Shown here: positions 54,363-63,306 of the stretch, one piece after another
Layout of the letters: the number at the start of each line of letters is the position of its first letter
Position numbering within the stretch: the stretch's first letter is position 1
Source of the DNA: Bacteroidota bacterium
GTDB lineage: Bacteria; Bacteroidota; Bacteroidia; Bacteroidales; CAIWKO01
Length of the DNA stretch: 64,000 nucleotides
Direction of reading: 5' to 3'
NCBI GenBank assembly: GCA_037133915.1
Contig: JBAXND010000014.1
Location: forward strand, 26,600-90,599
The notes under the pieces: model-generated
Told to the model about the DNA's origin: nothing
The model's database searches: none
The model's input: only the letters and a program-made list of their open reading frames with translations
Program-made: the position numbers and the translations under genes

Positions 54363-55013
54363 ATGAAAATAATCAAATTTTTAATGTTCATCTCACTCCT
54401 TTTTATCGGAGAATTAAGTTTTGGCCAGCAACGAATAGGAGTATTAGTAGGGCCAACAATAACACATATCAGTTCAGATTTTGCAAAATATAATGTCAGG
54501 GTAGGGTTTTCAGCCGGACTTTCTTATACCATTTTTATGGGGCATTTTTTTTCAATTTCAACAAACATTTGCTATGAACGCAAAGGGTTCGGGTATCAAA
54601 TTATGGACTCCGTGGGGCGGGGAGTAAGAGAAATAAACAAATTAGATTATTTAGTTATCCCCGCATTAATTAGATTTGGGCATAATATATTTGTCACATT
54701 CGGACCCTACATGGGGCTTTTATTGAATCATAGCAAGGAGTATAAAGACCCTAATATTTCAGGAACTCAAAATTCCAATAAAGTATTCAAAACAATAGAT
54801 GCTGGACTAACTGTCGGATTGGGTGTTCAATTATTACGAGGTTTTTCTATCGAAGCAAGAAATAATATCGGCCTCTCAGATATCTCAAAACTTCAAGAAA
54901 TAAATAAAACATACTCTGGTAATTTATTGTTCGGAATTACATTCAATGTTAATCCCGGCTCTGGAAAAAAAATCTTAAAGAACATGTATAACATTGATGC
55001 GCCCCCAATATAA
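54363..55013 (+). CDS. Outer-membrane beta-barrel protein (PorT-like)
   Basis: 216 aa from the ATG at 54363 (an ATG at 54345 is in frame). Signal peptide ends at ELSFGQ. Strands RIGVLVGPTITHISSD, VGFSAGLSYTIFMGHFFSISTNICYERKGFGYQ, DYLVIPALIRFG, TIDAGLTVGLGVQLLRGFSIEARNNIGLSDI follow the OMP_b-brl_2 pattern. It lies 138 bases after the Hsp70 operon and may be part of the same cell-envelope system, but has no direct link. Confidence 0.75.
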   Translation: MKIIKFLMFISLLFIGELSFGQQRIGVLVGPTITHISSDFAKYNVRVGFSAGLSYTIFMGHFFSISTNICYERKGFGYQIMDSVGRGVREINKLDYLVIPALIRFGHNIFVTFGPYMGLLLNHSKEYKDPNISGTQNSNKVFKTIDAGLTVGLGVQLLRGFSIEARNNIGLSDISKLQEINKTYSGNLLFGITFNVNPGSGKKILKNMYNIDAPPI

Positions 55014-55057
55014 TCCAAGTTCTAAAGCGTTTTTTTACAAAATTTCCAACCTGTGAG

Positions 55058-56506
55058 TTATGGTATTAAGACCAATCTGATGCCAACGCTACCACCTCTA
55101 TTCCCAGGATTGCTGTAATTCCGAAAAGATGCTCGGCAATCCCCAGAATTAGCCCCCCAAAAACCACCACGGTAAATACGTTCAGTCCCATCTGTAGGTC
55201 CTTCAGGATTTTGTGTAGGACCTTTTTCATAGTATGCATTCTCATACCAATCACTACACCACTCTGACACATTCCCGCTCATATCATAAATTCCAAGTTC
55301 ATTGGGCTGCTTCAGTCCAACGGCATGGATTCTATTTTCCCCATTTCCCAGGTACCAAGCTACTGCATCTATGTTATTGCTACCAGAAAAAATGTAGTTT
55401 TTACTTTTTAATCCGCCTTTTGCAGCGTACTCCCACTGCGCTTCATTAGGCAAGCGATAATCATTTCCTGTTCTTTCACTAAGCCAGTTGCAATAGGCAC
55501 TGGCGTCATGCCAACTTACATGAACAACAGCCTGATCATTTTCGGTAAGGTCGCCCTTATATCTGCGGCCTTTATTATCATATTGCCAGGTAACTTTTTT
55601 TTGCTTTTTCCATTTCTTGCCCTTCATCACCCAACTCCAACCATCCTTTTCGGCATCAGTTTTTATTCCTGTCGCATCAACAAATTCCTTAAACTGCGCG
55701 ACTGTCACTTCATATTTTCCCAAATAATAATTACTAAGCTCGATTCGGTGCTGCGTTTCATAGCTATTCCTTTCAACTTCAGAATATGGACTGCCCATTA
55801 AAAAATAGCCCCCATTTACTTTAACAAAAGTAAGATCATATTGATCAATTATTTCCTGTGGCATTGCATTCCATGCAGATTCAATGGCTTTTGCAATTGA
55901 ATCTGCCTTGGCTTTCGCTGTCGAATCCGCCTTAAACTCCGCAATTGCCAACGCTTTAGCAATGTCTTCACGTTTAATCCTTTCTATAGAATCTGATTTT
56001 GCCTGTGCTAGAGCTTTAACTCTGGCTGCAATTTCAGCGTTTGCCCGGGCAATCGAATCATATTTGGCTTTCGCTTTCACAGCAGCTTTTTCATTTTCTG
56101 CTGCCTTCTCATTTGCAATCCTATTATTTCGGATTTTCAATAGGTCTATCTCATACAAGTCTTCAGTATTCAGGTCTTGTTCAATAACAGTATATTTAGA
56201 ACTAAAAAAATCAGAATTATTTTCTGTACTGATGGCTTCAATTTTATAAACGCCCTTTATCAGATACACTTTCTTTATCCCACCATTCTCGACTATACCC
56301 TTATCTTCTCCGTCAATTTTAATTCTGCATCTAAGATTAGATGAAATTTTAAGTATAAATTTATTCGATGTGGCTTGCTGCGGACTCGTGTTATTATTTT
56401 GCTTCGGCTTATTCTCAGGAATTATTATCTGCGCATATAGCACACTGTTGAACAATAGACAAGCTATAGTCGCAAGACATTTTATTAAGATATTCCTGCT
56501 TTTCAT
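55058..56506 (-). CDS. Secreted PEGA + SUMF1-fold protein 1
   Basis: 482 aa. Signal peptide ends YAQ, then the shared leader IIIPENKPKQNNN. PEGA-like domain (~45-125: RIKIDGEDKGIVENGGIKKVYLIKGVYKIEAIS). An Ala/Lys-rich coiled coil of (A/K)-D-S-(I/T) repeats (~130-215). C-terminal SUMF1/FGE-sulfatase fold (~230-480): GGYFLMGSPYSEVERNSYETQHRIELSNYYLGKYEVTVAQF ... RLPNEAQWEYAAKGG ... GIYDMSGNVSEWCSDWY ... YRGGFWGANSGDCRASFRNYS. Only one of the two catalytic Cys positions is kept, so sulfatase activation is unlikely. Confidence 0.85.
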   Translation of the reverse strand: MKSRNILIKCLATIACLLFNSVLYAQIIIPENKPKQNNNTSPQQATSNKFILKISSNLRCRIKIDGEDKGIVENGGIKKVYLIKGVYKIEAISTENNSDFFSSKYTVIEQDLNTEDLYEIDLLKIRNNRIANEKAAENEKAAVKAKAKYDSIARANAEIAARVKALAQAKSDSIERIKREDIAKALAIAEFKADSTAKAKADSIAKAIESAWNAMPQEIIDQYDLTFVKVNGGYFLMGSPYSEVERNSYETQHRIELSNYYLGKYEVTVAQFKEFVDATGIKTDAEKDGWSWVMKGKKWKKQKKVTWQYDNKGRRYKGDLTENDQAVVHVSWHDASAYCNWLSERTGNDYRLPNEAQWEYAAKGGLKSKNYIFSGSNNIDAVAWYLGNGENRIHAVGLKQPNELGIYDMSGNVSEWCSDWYENAYYEKGPTQNPEGPTDGTERIYRGGFWGANSGDCRASFRNYSNPGNRGGSVGIRLVLIP

Positions 56507-56533
56507 TAAGAAAAATATTATTCCGCAATTCTC

Positions 56534-57097
56534 TCAGGCGGCCCTCAAAACTAACAGAATTATCAAAAGCAACCACCAATATTTCTGAAAAAAAGTTTTC
56601 TGTTTTACAGCAACGGGGGCCGGCCCTTCCGCTGTCGATACCGTCGTTATTATATTTTTTACTATTTTAAGATCACGGTCTGAAAGCGTATTGGTAAAAG
56701 ATAAAAAGCAACAGTAGGTCATTTTATTGATCTGATATAACTGTACGATCATTTTTTTTGATGCACTATTATACGTGAGCAGCGTATATTGATTTATTGA
56801 TGCCGCTTCCTCGCTTTCTTCAAGCAGCCCCGTTGCGCCGGTCATACCCGGAATCTCTGATGATAGCTTTTCAAAAAGCCTCGTTGTATCCTGCAAAGTT
56901 ATTATCCCAAAAAAACAGTCACCTGCCGGATTTTCATATAAGCGACTATGTGTCACGGGCGAATTAGCATTCGTACTCCAGTTCTCAGGAACTGAAAACC
57001 TGAACGGCCCGTAAGTTTGCTCGATGTTTCGCGGTTGCGAAAAAGTGTTTACAAGACTGAAGCAAAATATCGCGAATGCAATAATTGATTTACTCAT
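56534..57097 (-). CDS. Secreted protein with a C-terminal membrane anchor
   Basis: 187 aa, signal peptide (LVNTFSQ). PFRFSVPENWSTNANSPVTHSRLYENPAGDCFFGIITLQD looks like a single beta-rich fold of a photosystem-II-stability/PsbP-like or lipoprotein type. A C-terminal helix (WWLLLIILLVLRAA) may anchor it. It sits between SUMF1 protein 1 and the small lipoproteins. Function unknown. Confidence 0.6.
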   Translation of the reverse strand: MSKSIIAFAIFCFSLVNTFSQPRNIEQTYGPFRFSVPENWSTNANSPVTHSRLYENPAGDCFFGIITLQDTTRLFEKLSSEIPGMTGATGLLEESEEAASINQYTLLTYNSASKKMIVQLYQINKMTYCCFLSFTNTLSDRDLKIVKNIITTVSTAEGPAPVAVKQKTFFQKYWWLLLIILLVLRAA

Positions 57098-57127
57098 ATC
57101 ATTTGAATTAAAGCACTTATTGCCGGA

Positions 57128-57640
57128 CTATTGGCATTTCGGTTTATTTCCTTTGATTCGCCTTATAGAGGACTTTGATTTATCCATATATTTTCCCTTA
57201 ACCATCAAATAAAAAGCTTGTGGGCAATAATAATCTTTGCCATCGATTGTAATGAATCCGCTATTGTCTGTTTTTAGATAATAGCCATCCAACCCTTCGT
57301 GAAACACGAGCAGTGGAAACGACTCGTCAATTGAAATATACAGTTCGCCATTCTCTTCTTTTACACAGGTCAACTTAGTATAAGGTCGCAAATAAAGGAT
57401 ATCTGTTTTGATCTTGCCAAGCGCTTCGATGCGACAGTTCAATGGATTTACACTTTCCGCCACATTATAGGTGCCGCCTATCAGGAAACATTTGTACTGC
57501 GGACTGAACAACTGCAGATTTTTTAAATCAAGTTTACATTGATCAAATATTCTTTTATCGTTTGGCGCAAACTTGAAAATATTTTTGTTACAGGAAATTA
57601 ATAGAACTGAAACAGCCACCAGAAAAAATAATTTTTTCAT
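57128..57640 (-). CDS. Small lipoprotein A
   Basis: 170 aa from the Met at 57640; lipobox VLLISC. KRIFDQCKLDLKNLQLFSPQYKCFLIGG and LRPYTKLTCVKEENGELYISIDESFPLLVFHEGLDGYYLKT recur, diverged, in lipoprotein B directly upstream (33 bases away), so the two are paralogues. KGKYMDKSKSSIRRIKGNKPKCQ is the basic Cys-ending tail. No function recognised; placement suggests a surface complex with the SUMF1 proteins. Confidence 0.65.
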   Translation of the reverse strand: MKKLFFLVAVSVLLISCNKNIFKFAPNDKRIFDQCKLDLKNLQLFSPQYKCFLIGGTYNVAESVNPLNCRIEALGKIKTDILYLRPYTKLTCVKEENGELYISIDESFPLLVFHEGLDGYYLKTDNSGFITIDGKDYYCPQAFYLMVKGKYMDKSKSSIRRIKGNKPKCQ

Positions 57641-57673
57641 AAGACAGAGGTTTATAAGTATTGACATTAATAT

Positions 57674-58237
57674 TTATTTACATTCAGGAGCATTTCCTTT
57701 CAACTTAATAATAATAGAGTGATGCTTGTCAACAAATTTCCCTTTAACATTTAAAAACACCTCGTTCAATACATAATATTCCTTCCCGGTCATTTTTATG
57801 AAACTATTCTTTTCAATATGGAAATAGCCATCTTTGGTCACCTTAAAAAGCACAGGAGAATACGCCTTATCAAGCGATACAAAAAGGCCGGTAGAGTCTG
57901 CTGATGTACAGGTTAATTTTGTATGCTTACGCAAAATTATTCGCTCATGGTAAACATCACTAATTCGCTCTATTGCACATGTTTTGGTATTGACACTTTC
58001 ACCGGCGACCTTTCCGGGAAAAGGCATTGAGGGCATTGGAGATTTTTCATTAACAGCATTTCTGGAATCCTCAACCCCTGCAATGAAAATGCAATCGTAA
58101 TCGGGACTGTAGAGTTGCAGACTTTTAATATCCATTTTGCTGCCTTCAAAAATCTTGCGGTCGCTCACGGTTAATTTATAAAACTTGCATGAAGTTAAAA
58201 TTACTAATGCAAATAATAGAATGGATAACTTTTTCAT
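57674..58237 (-). CDS. Small lipoprotein B
   Basis: 187 aa, lipobox VILTSC. Paralogue of lipoprotein A: KIFEGSKMDIKSLQLYSPDYDCIFIAG, LRKHTKLTCTSADSTGLFVSLDKAYSPVLFKVTKDGYFHIEKN, KGKFVDKHHSIIIKLKGNAPECK. It has an extra ~20-residue insert (EKSPMPSMPFPGKVAG) after the first shared block. The next upstream gene on this strand is SUMF1 protein 2. Confidence 0.65.
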   Translation of the reverse strand: MKKLSILLFALVILTSCKFYKLTVSDRKIFEGSKMDIKSLQLYSPDYDCIFIAGVEDSRNAVNEKSPMPSMPFPGKVAGESVNTKTCAIERISDVYHERIILRKHTKLTCTSADSTGLFVSLDKAYSPVLFKVTKDGYFHIEKNSFIKMTGKEYYVLNEVFLNVKGKFVDKHHSIIIKLKGNAPECK

Positions 58238-58309
58238 TTTATATAAATTTAGTGTTAAATGTAAACAAAACTAATAAATATAAATATAGTATTACTTAAT
58301 ATTAACACA

Positions 58310-59527
58310 CTATTTTCCCTTGGCGAGTCTGAAACCAGTCCCAGCCTCTGCTGTAGTTTGATCTGAGGTACCCCTCGATGCACAGCGCCCTCGCAGTGCC
58401 CCGATCAGGTAACTGCCACCTTTAACAACCCGCCCTGAGCCAATATCAGCACCGGGTGGATCTGCCTGTTTATCCGTCGTAAAATCGCCAAACCAATCGC
58501 TGCACCATTCCCACACGTTGCCGCCCATATCGTAAAGACCTAACTCATTAGGTTTTTTCATCCCTACAGGGTGAATTATATAATTACTATTCTCCGCCAA
58601 CCATGCAACATCATTGAGTTTATTACTTCCCGGGTATTTATACTTTTTACTGAGGTTTCCTCCACGAGCTGCAAACTCCCATTCAGCTTCGGTTGGAAGG
58701 CGATAAGTTTGTCCGGTAAGCGCGTTTAGTTTGGCAATAAATTCCTGGGCATCATCCCAACTAACATTTTCTACAGGACAGTTATCACAGGCGGAGTTAT
58801 TATCTACATCCACTCCCATTACAGCTTTCCATTGAGTGCGTGTAACTTCATATTTGCTGATATAAAAACTCCCGACGCTCACCTCATGCGCTGGCTTTTC
58901 ACTTCCATAACAATTGGGCCATTGATCGGAAGTACAGCCCATGGTATATGTCCCACCTTCCACCACTACCATATTATCAGAGAGCTCTTTCAGCATCACA
59001 TTAAGGCGGGCCTTATCCTTCTCTAGCTCTTCGTTTGCTTTGCGCTGTTCTTCTTCGGCATCGAGTTGTGAATATTTCTGCTGTTGTGCTAGATATTCTG
59101 CATCCTTTTTCGCTTCGATATCGGCTTTTTCTTTTTCGAGGCGGGCTTCTGTTACTTTGGCAATATCAATGCCGAGCAGCTTCTCGGAATTGATATCTTC
59201 CTGTACGACGGTATATTTCATATAAAAAATATCGCGGCTGTCTTCTGTACTTTTGGCTTCTAGCAGAAACTCCCCTTTCGGCAAATAAATCTTTTTTATA
59301 ACATTGGCCTGTGCAAGACCCTTATCTTCGGTATCGATCGTAATTATACAATTTTTATTCGCCAGAATCTTCAGCGTAAGTTTATTTAGATTTTCTGGCT
59401 GCGAGTTGGTCGGCTTATTATTTTGTTTCGGTTTGTTCTCCGGTATAATTATCTGTGCCTGCACCGCAAGCGGTATAAGAAGGTGCAGTATAAAAATGAG
59501 ATTAATTAATTTGATTTTTATTTTCAT
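58310..59527 (-). CDS. Secreted PEGA + SUMF1-fold protein 2
   Basis: 405 aa from the Met at 59527 (frame extends to 59599 without a good signal peptide). Signal ends LAVQAQ, then IIIPENKPKQNN. PEGA-like region (ITIDTEDKGLAQANVIKKIYLPKGEFLLEAKS), coiled coil (~120-185: RLEKEKADIEAKKDAEYLAQQQK), SUMF1 domain (~190-405: VVEGGTYTMGC ... ARGG ... GLYDMGGNVWEWCSDWFGDF ... VVKGGSYLIGALRGRCASRG). One cysteine of the catalytic pair is missing. Paralogue of the genes at 55058 and 59654. Confidence 0.85.
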   Translation of the reverse strand: MKIKIKLINLIFILHLLIPLAVQAQIIIPENKPKQNNKPTNSQPENLNKLTLKILANKNCIITIDTEDKGLAQANVIKKIYLPKGEFLLEAKSTEDSRDIFYMKYTVVQEDINSEKLLGIDIAKVTEARLEKEKADIEAKKDAEYLAQQQKYSQLDAEEEQRKANEELEKDKARLNVMLKELSDNMVVVEGGTYTMGCTSDQWPNCYGSEKPAHEVSVGSFYISKYEVTRTQWKAVMGVDVDNNSACDNCPVENVSWDDAQEFIAKLNALTGQTYRLPTEAEWEFAARGGNLSKKYKYPGSNKLNDVAWLAENSNYIIHPVGMKKPNELGLYDMGGNVWEWCSDWFGDFTTDKQADPPGADIGSGRVVKGGSYLIGALRGRCASRGTSDQTTAEAGTGFRLAKGK

Positions 59528-59653
59528 GCTTGAACTATTTTTTTTAATAATAATACTGTGAGTGCACAGAGGTAAACTTTCGGCTATACAACTCCTCACC
59601 TCTTTTCCTCACACGTTCTAAAAAGGTTACTGACCTTATGCAATTAGCCTAAG

Positions 59654-62179
59654 TTACGGAGTCAATACAAGCCGAAGACCTATTGTCCCTACATTTTTTC
59701 CAGCCGGAACACCATACCGATTTGTTATACGATAATCCCTTTTCTGATCCCAACTAAAAGGATTTGAACCCCACCCACCCCTTACAGCATGTATTTTTTC
59801 CCTGTATTTGTCATTTATCCCCGATTGATTAATAGGCGTTAACTTTGCTGGAAAGTATACGTCTGAACAGAGTTCATCAACATTACCACACATATCGTAA
59901 ATTCCCAGTTCATTAGGTGCAAACTGACCGACTCTATAATTAAATTTATTTTTTTGGTTTGTATCGGCTATGTCACAAATATTATTGCTTCCAGGGTATT
60001 TGTACCCTTTTGAATTATTTCCACCTCGTGCAGCAAATTCCCATTCAGATTCCATTGGCAATCTAAATTTTCGGCTTGTTATTAAATTCAATTTAGCAAG
60101 GAACTCCTGAACATCAAACCAATTCACCGATTCAACGGGACAGTCCTCGCAACCGTTCGTGAGAGAGTAGTTCCTACCCATTATTATTTCCCATTGTTTC
60201 TGTGTTAATTCAAATTTACTGATATAAAAATCTCCAACGGTAATAGGATGACTTGACTCTTCATCTTCTCGGCAATCCATATCACTTTTTGCCCTGCATC
60301 CCATCATAAATGTGCCACCCTGAACAAACACCATATTTGATTTAATTTCCTTCAAAATGTTATTATGGGCACTCTCTTTTTGTTCACTTGTTTTCAAGGT
60401 ATCGGTCATTTTGTCCCAATCAATGTCATTGTTGCAATCATAACCGGTGAGATTTTTATATTTAATAAAATCAGATACTGCATTAACTTTATCCCCTAGC
60501 TTATAATATGTATATCCTCTCAATCTATAATTTATAGATAACCAAGGAAATGCTTCACGCTCCTCATCTTTAATTTTTGTAAAATCTGAAATTGCAAGCC
60601 GAAACTTGCCTTGAGCGTAGTATATCATCCCCCTGTCTACATATGCCCAGGTGTTCCCTGAATCAATGGACTTTGTAAAATCAACAAGAGCCATTCTTAG
60701 ATTTCCCATCTGCTTGAAAATATTTCCCCGCTCCACGGTACAATAATAGCAATCAGGTTCCTGCTCAATTACTTTATCGTAATCTTTCAAAGCCATTTCA
60801 TACATTCCTAGATCAGAGTAAATATCCCCTAGCTCGCGATAGCCTTCAAAATATTCTGGAGATATCTCAATGACTTTAGAATAATCCGCAATGGCAAGCT
60901 CGTATTTTCCCTGAAATTTATAAAACGCGCCCCGACCGAGGTAGGCTTCTATATATTGTGGATCAATTTCTATTGACTTCGAATAGTCGGCAATTGCCAA
61001 ATCGTATAATTTTTGGTAAAAATATGCATCGCCACGCCCACAAAATGCTTTACTGCTTTTTGGATCAATTTCAATCAGCTTAGAGTAGTCCGCAATAGCA
61101 AGAGTATAATTATTTAGACTCATATATGCGTCACCACGATTCACATAAGCGTCAGTATAATTTGGATTGATGATAATAGCCTTAGTATAATCCGCTATTG
61201 CTGTATCGTACATGGCTTTATTATAGAACGCGATCCCTCGAATATTGAAGGCCCACGAATATTGAGGGTCAATTTCTATAGCTTTGGTGCAATCTTTTAT
61301 AGCAAGATCATAATTGCCTTGTTCGTAATATGTATTGCCCCGCGATGCAAACGCTTCAGCCGAATTTTGATTAACAGAAATAATCTGAGAATAGTCTGCA
61401 ATCGCAAGATCATATTTCCCTTGTGAATTATAAGCATCCCCACGACCAATATATGCATAAATGAAAGTTGGAAGAAGTTCAATTACTTTTGAAAAATCAG
61501 CGATGGCAAGATCATACTTTCCCTGATCGTTAAAGGAAACAGCTCTATTGTTGTAATAGATGGGGTCATTGGGATTCAATTCTATCGCAATCGAATAATC
61601 TTTGATAGCTAGGTCATAGATTTTTAAGCTATTGTATGAGTTCGCACGATTATTATACGAAATTGGATTTTGAGGATCTAATAAAATAACTTTTGAGAAC
61701 TCAATTATTGCCTTTTCATAATTTCCCTGAGATGTATACGTATTTCCATTTTTAATGAGTTCATCTATTTTCGCTTTAAGCTGTAATTTTTCATTATCAA
61801 GACGGGTTTCGCGTAATTTTTCAAGATCAATTTCATATAACCTCTCAGAGTTAATATCTTTCTCTTCAACTGTATATTTTGTTACAAAAATATCCAGTAC
61901 ATTTTCAGTGCTGATGGCTTCAATTTTAAATTCACCTTTTTGCAAATACACCTTTTTTATTCCACCGGCATCCACGATACCCTTATCCTCTCCATCCACT
62001 TTAATTTTGCATTTCAAATTAGGAGATATCTTAAGAACGAGCTTATTATCAGTATTCGCTGGCTGTGGATTTGTGTTATTATTTTGTTTTGGCTTGTTAT
62101 CCGGTATAATTATCTGGGCATTAGTTAAGCCATGAAGCAACAAAAATAGTACAGTAAAATAGTAGGTTTTAAAACGCAT
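59654..62179 (-). CDS. Secreted PEGA + 13 TPR + SUMF1-fold protein 3
   Basis: 841 aa. Signal peptide to TNAQ, leader IIIPDNKPKQNNN, PEGA-like domain (KIKVDGEDKGIVDAGGIKKVYLQKGEFKIEAIS). Then 13 TPRs of 34 residues (~140-580; typical unit ...GRGDAYNSQGKYDLAIADYSQII), unusually regular, so they diverged late. C-terminal SUMF1 fold (~600-841: MVFVQGGTFMMGC ... RLPMESEWEFAARGG ... GIYDMCGNVDELCSDVY ... AVRGGWGSNPFSWDQKRDYRITN) with no Cys pair in the active-site region. It could be a large ligand-binding surface protein. Confidence 0.87.
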   Translation of the reverse strand: MRFKTYYFTVLFLLLHGLTNAQIIIPDNKPKQNNNTNPQPANTDNKLVLKISPNLKCKIKVDGEDKGIVDAGGIKKVYLQKGEFKIEAISTENVLDIFVTKYTVEEKDINSERLYEIDLEKLRETRLDNEKLQLKAKIDELIKNGNTYTSQGNYEKAIIEFSKVILLDPQNPISYNNRANSYNSLKIYDLAIKDYSIAIELNPNDPIYYNNRAVSFNDQGKYDLAIADFSKVIELLPTFIYAYIGRGDAYNSQGKYDLAIADYSQIISVNQNSAEAFASRGNTYYEQGNYDLAIKDCTKAIEIDPQYSWAFNIRGIAFYNKAMYDTAIADYTKAIIINPNYTDAYVNRGDAYMSLNNYTLAIADYSKLIEIDPKSSKAFCGRGDAYFYQKLYDLAIADYSKSIEIDPQYIEAYLGRGAFYKFQGKYELAIADYSKVIEISPEYFEGYRELGDIYSDLGMYEMALKDYDKVIEQEPDCYYCTVERGNIFKQMGNLRMALVDFTKSIDSGNTWAYVDRGMIYYAQGKFRLAISDFTKIKDEEREAFPWLSINYRLRGYTYYKLGDKVNAVSDFIKYKNLTGYDCNNDIDWDKMTDTLKTSEQKESAHNNILKEIKSNMVFVQGGTFMMGCRAKSDMDCREDEESSHPITVGDFYISKFELTQKQWEIIMGRNYSLTNGCEDCPVESVNWFDVQEFLAKLNLITSRKFRLPMESEWEFAARGGNNSKGYKYPGSNNICDIADTNQKNKFNYRVGQFAPNELGIYDMCGNVDELCSDVYFPAKLTPINQSGINDKYREKIHAVRGGWGSNPFSWDQKRDYRITNRYGVPAGKNVGTIGLRLVLTP

Positions 62180-62355
62180 CGTTCCATTTTTTCGCTAAAT
62201 TATAAAAAAGGAATTAACTAAAATAAAAATAATTAACAAAGTATTAATTTTATTAATTTCTTTTATATATTTACAATGCAATTTTTTGAAAAAACAACTA
62301 TTGTATGAAGAATTGCGTGGTCAACAGATTTGTTCTGCAAATATTCTAACAACTT

Positions 62356-63285
62356 ATGTCGGCACCAATTGTAGAAATTATGAATACAAACCCAAAAGAA
62401 TTCTTAGAACTTGCTGAAGCGAGTTACCAGGATTGGGGAAAAGGACAAAAAGTTAGTTTTAGCGGCCATTCATATACAGTTCTCGATGTTTGTAATAAAC
62501 CATCGGGGTATTACGGTGTTGCTTTTAAGGATGAGAATGGGGCTATTTTCATTTCTCACAGAGGAACTGAAACAACAGATTGGAGAGATTGGAATACAGA
62601 TCTGGAAATAGGCAGAAATCAATTCACCGATAGACCAGACTTGCCTCAGCAGTTTGAAGATGCGAAAAAATTTAGTGAACAATTTGCCGGAGCTGATGTA
62701 ACGAACACTGGTCATTCATTAGGTGGCGGGCTCGCTCAATTCGCTGCCGCTTCCAATGGAAAAAATTCGTGGGCATTTGATGCCCCTCCAATAAAAAATA
62801 TCATTGATAAATATGTGCCAGACGGAAAAAACATTAACATGAGCAATCATCAGAGCTATGTTGTTAATGGAAGTCATGTAAGTACAGATATAGCAAATAA
62901 TCGGTTTGGCGATGTGACGAATATTTATACAAGGCCTCCCGATGAATCGAATCTTTATGATAAATCAATTTTCGGAGATCATAGAATACATCACATAAAA
63001 GAATGCTTTGATGAGAACGGCAAGATTAAGTCTAACGAATCGGGTTATTGGGATAAAATCATTGAAGACAAATGGAAACAGAACGAAAAAATTGGTATAA
63101 AAAAGACGTCTGATGGGTTTGAAAATGTATATGCACAAGAGAAATACAAGAATTTAGAAGACTATAAAAAAGCATACTATAAAGACTATAAACTTAGTAC
63201 GGGTAAAAATAATGGAATATTAAGCGGTGCTGCATCGGAGGTACTTTCAAAATCGCTTGCGTTAAAAAATGCACTAAAAAAATAA
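62356..63285 (+). CDS. Class 3 lipase-like alpha/beta hydrolase
   Basis: 309 aa, no signal peptide. Lipase class 3 pattern: GVAFKDENGAIFISHRGTETTDWRDWNTDLEIG (oxyanion strand/loop, HRGT), then the nucleophile elbow NTGHSLGGGLAQFAAA (Ser in GHSLGG, ~115), and a candidate His in FGDHRIHHIKECF. Mbeg1-like members of this group act on phospholipids or are toxins. The C-terminal 80 residues are Lys-rich helix. It lies 21 bases before the coiled-coil repeat gene and may be co-transcribed; a secreted-effector role is possible but unproven. Confidence 0.75.
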   Translation: MSAPIVEIMNTNPKEFLELAEASYQDWGKGQKVSFSGHSYTVLDVCNKPSGYYGVAFKDENGAIFISHRGTETTDWRDWNTDLEIGRNQFTDRPDLPQQFEDAKKFSEQFAGADVTNTGHSLGGGLAQFAAASNGKNSWAFDAPPIKNIIDKYVPDGKNINMSNHQSYVVNGSHVSTDIANNRFGDVTNIYTRPPDESNLYDKSIFGDHRIHHIKECFDENGKIKSNESGYWDKIIEDKWKQNEKIGIKKTSDGFENVYAQEKYKNLEDYKKAYYKDYKLSTGKNNGILSGAASEVLSKSLALKNALKK

Positions 63286-63306
63286 CCGTTCAGTAAATTT
63301 AGAAAA

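Noticed and set aside
55058..62179. Active formylglycine-generating enzymes
   Set aside because: The catalytic Cys pair is not complete in any of the three, and no sulfatase gene is in the window.
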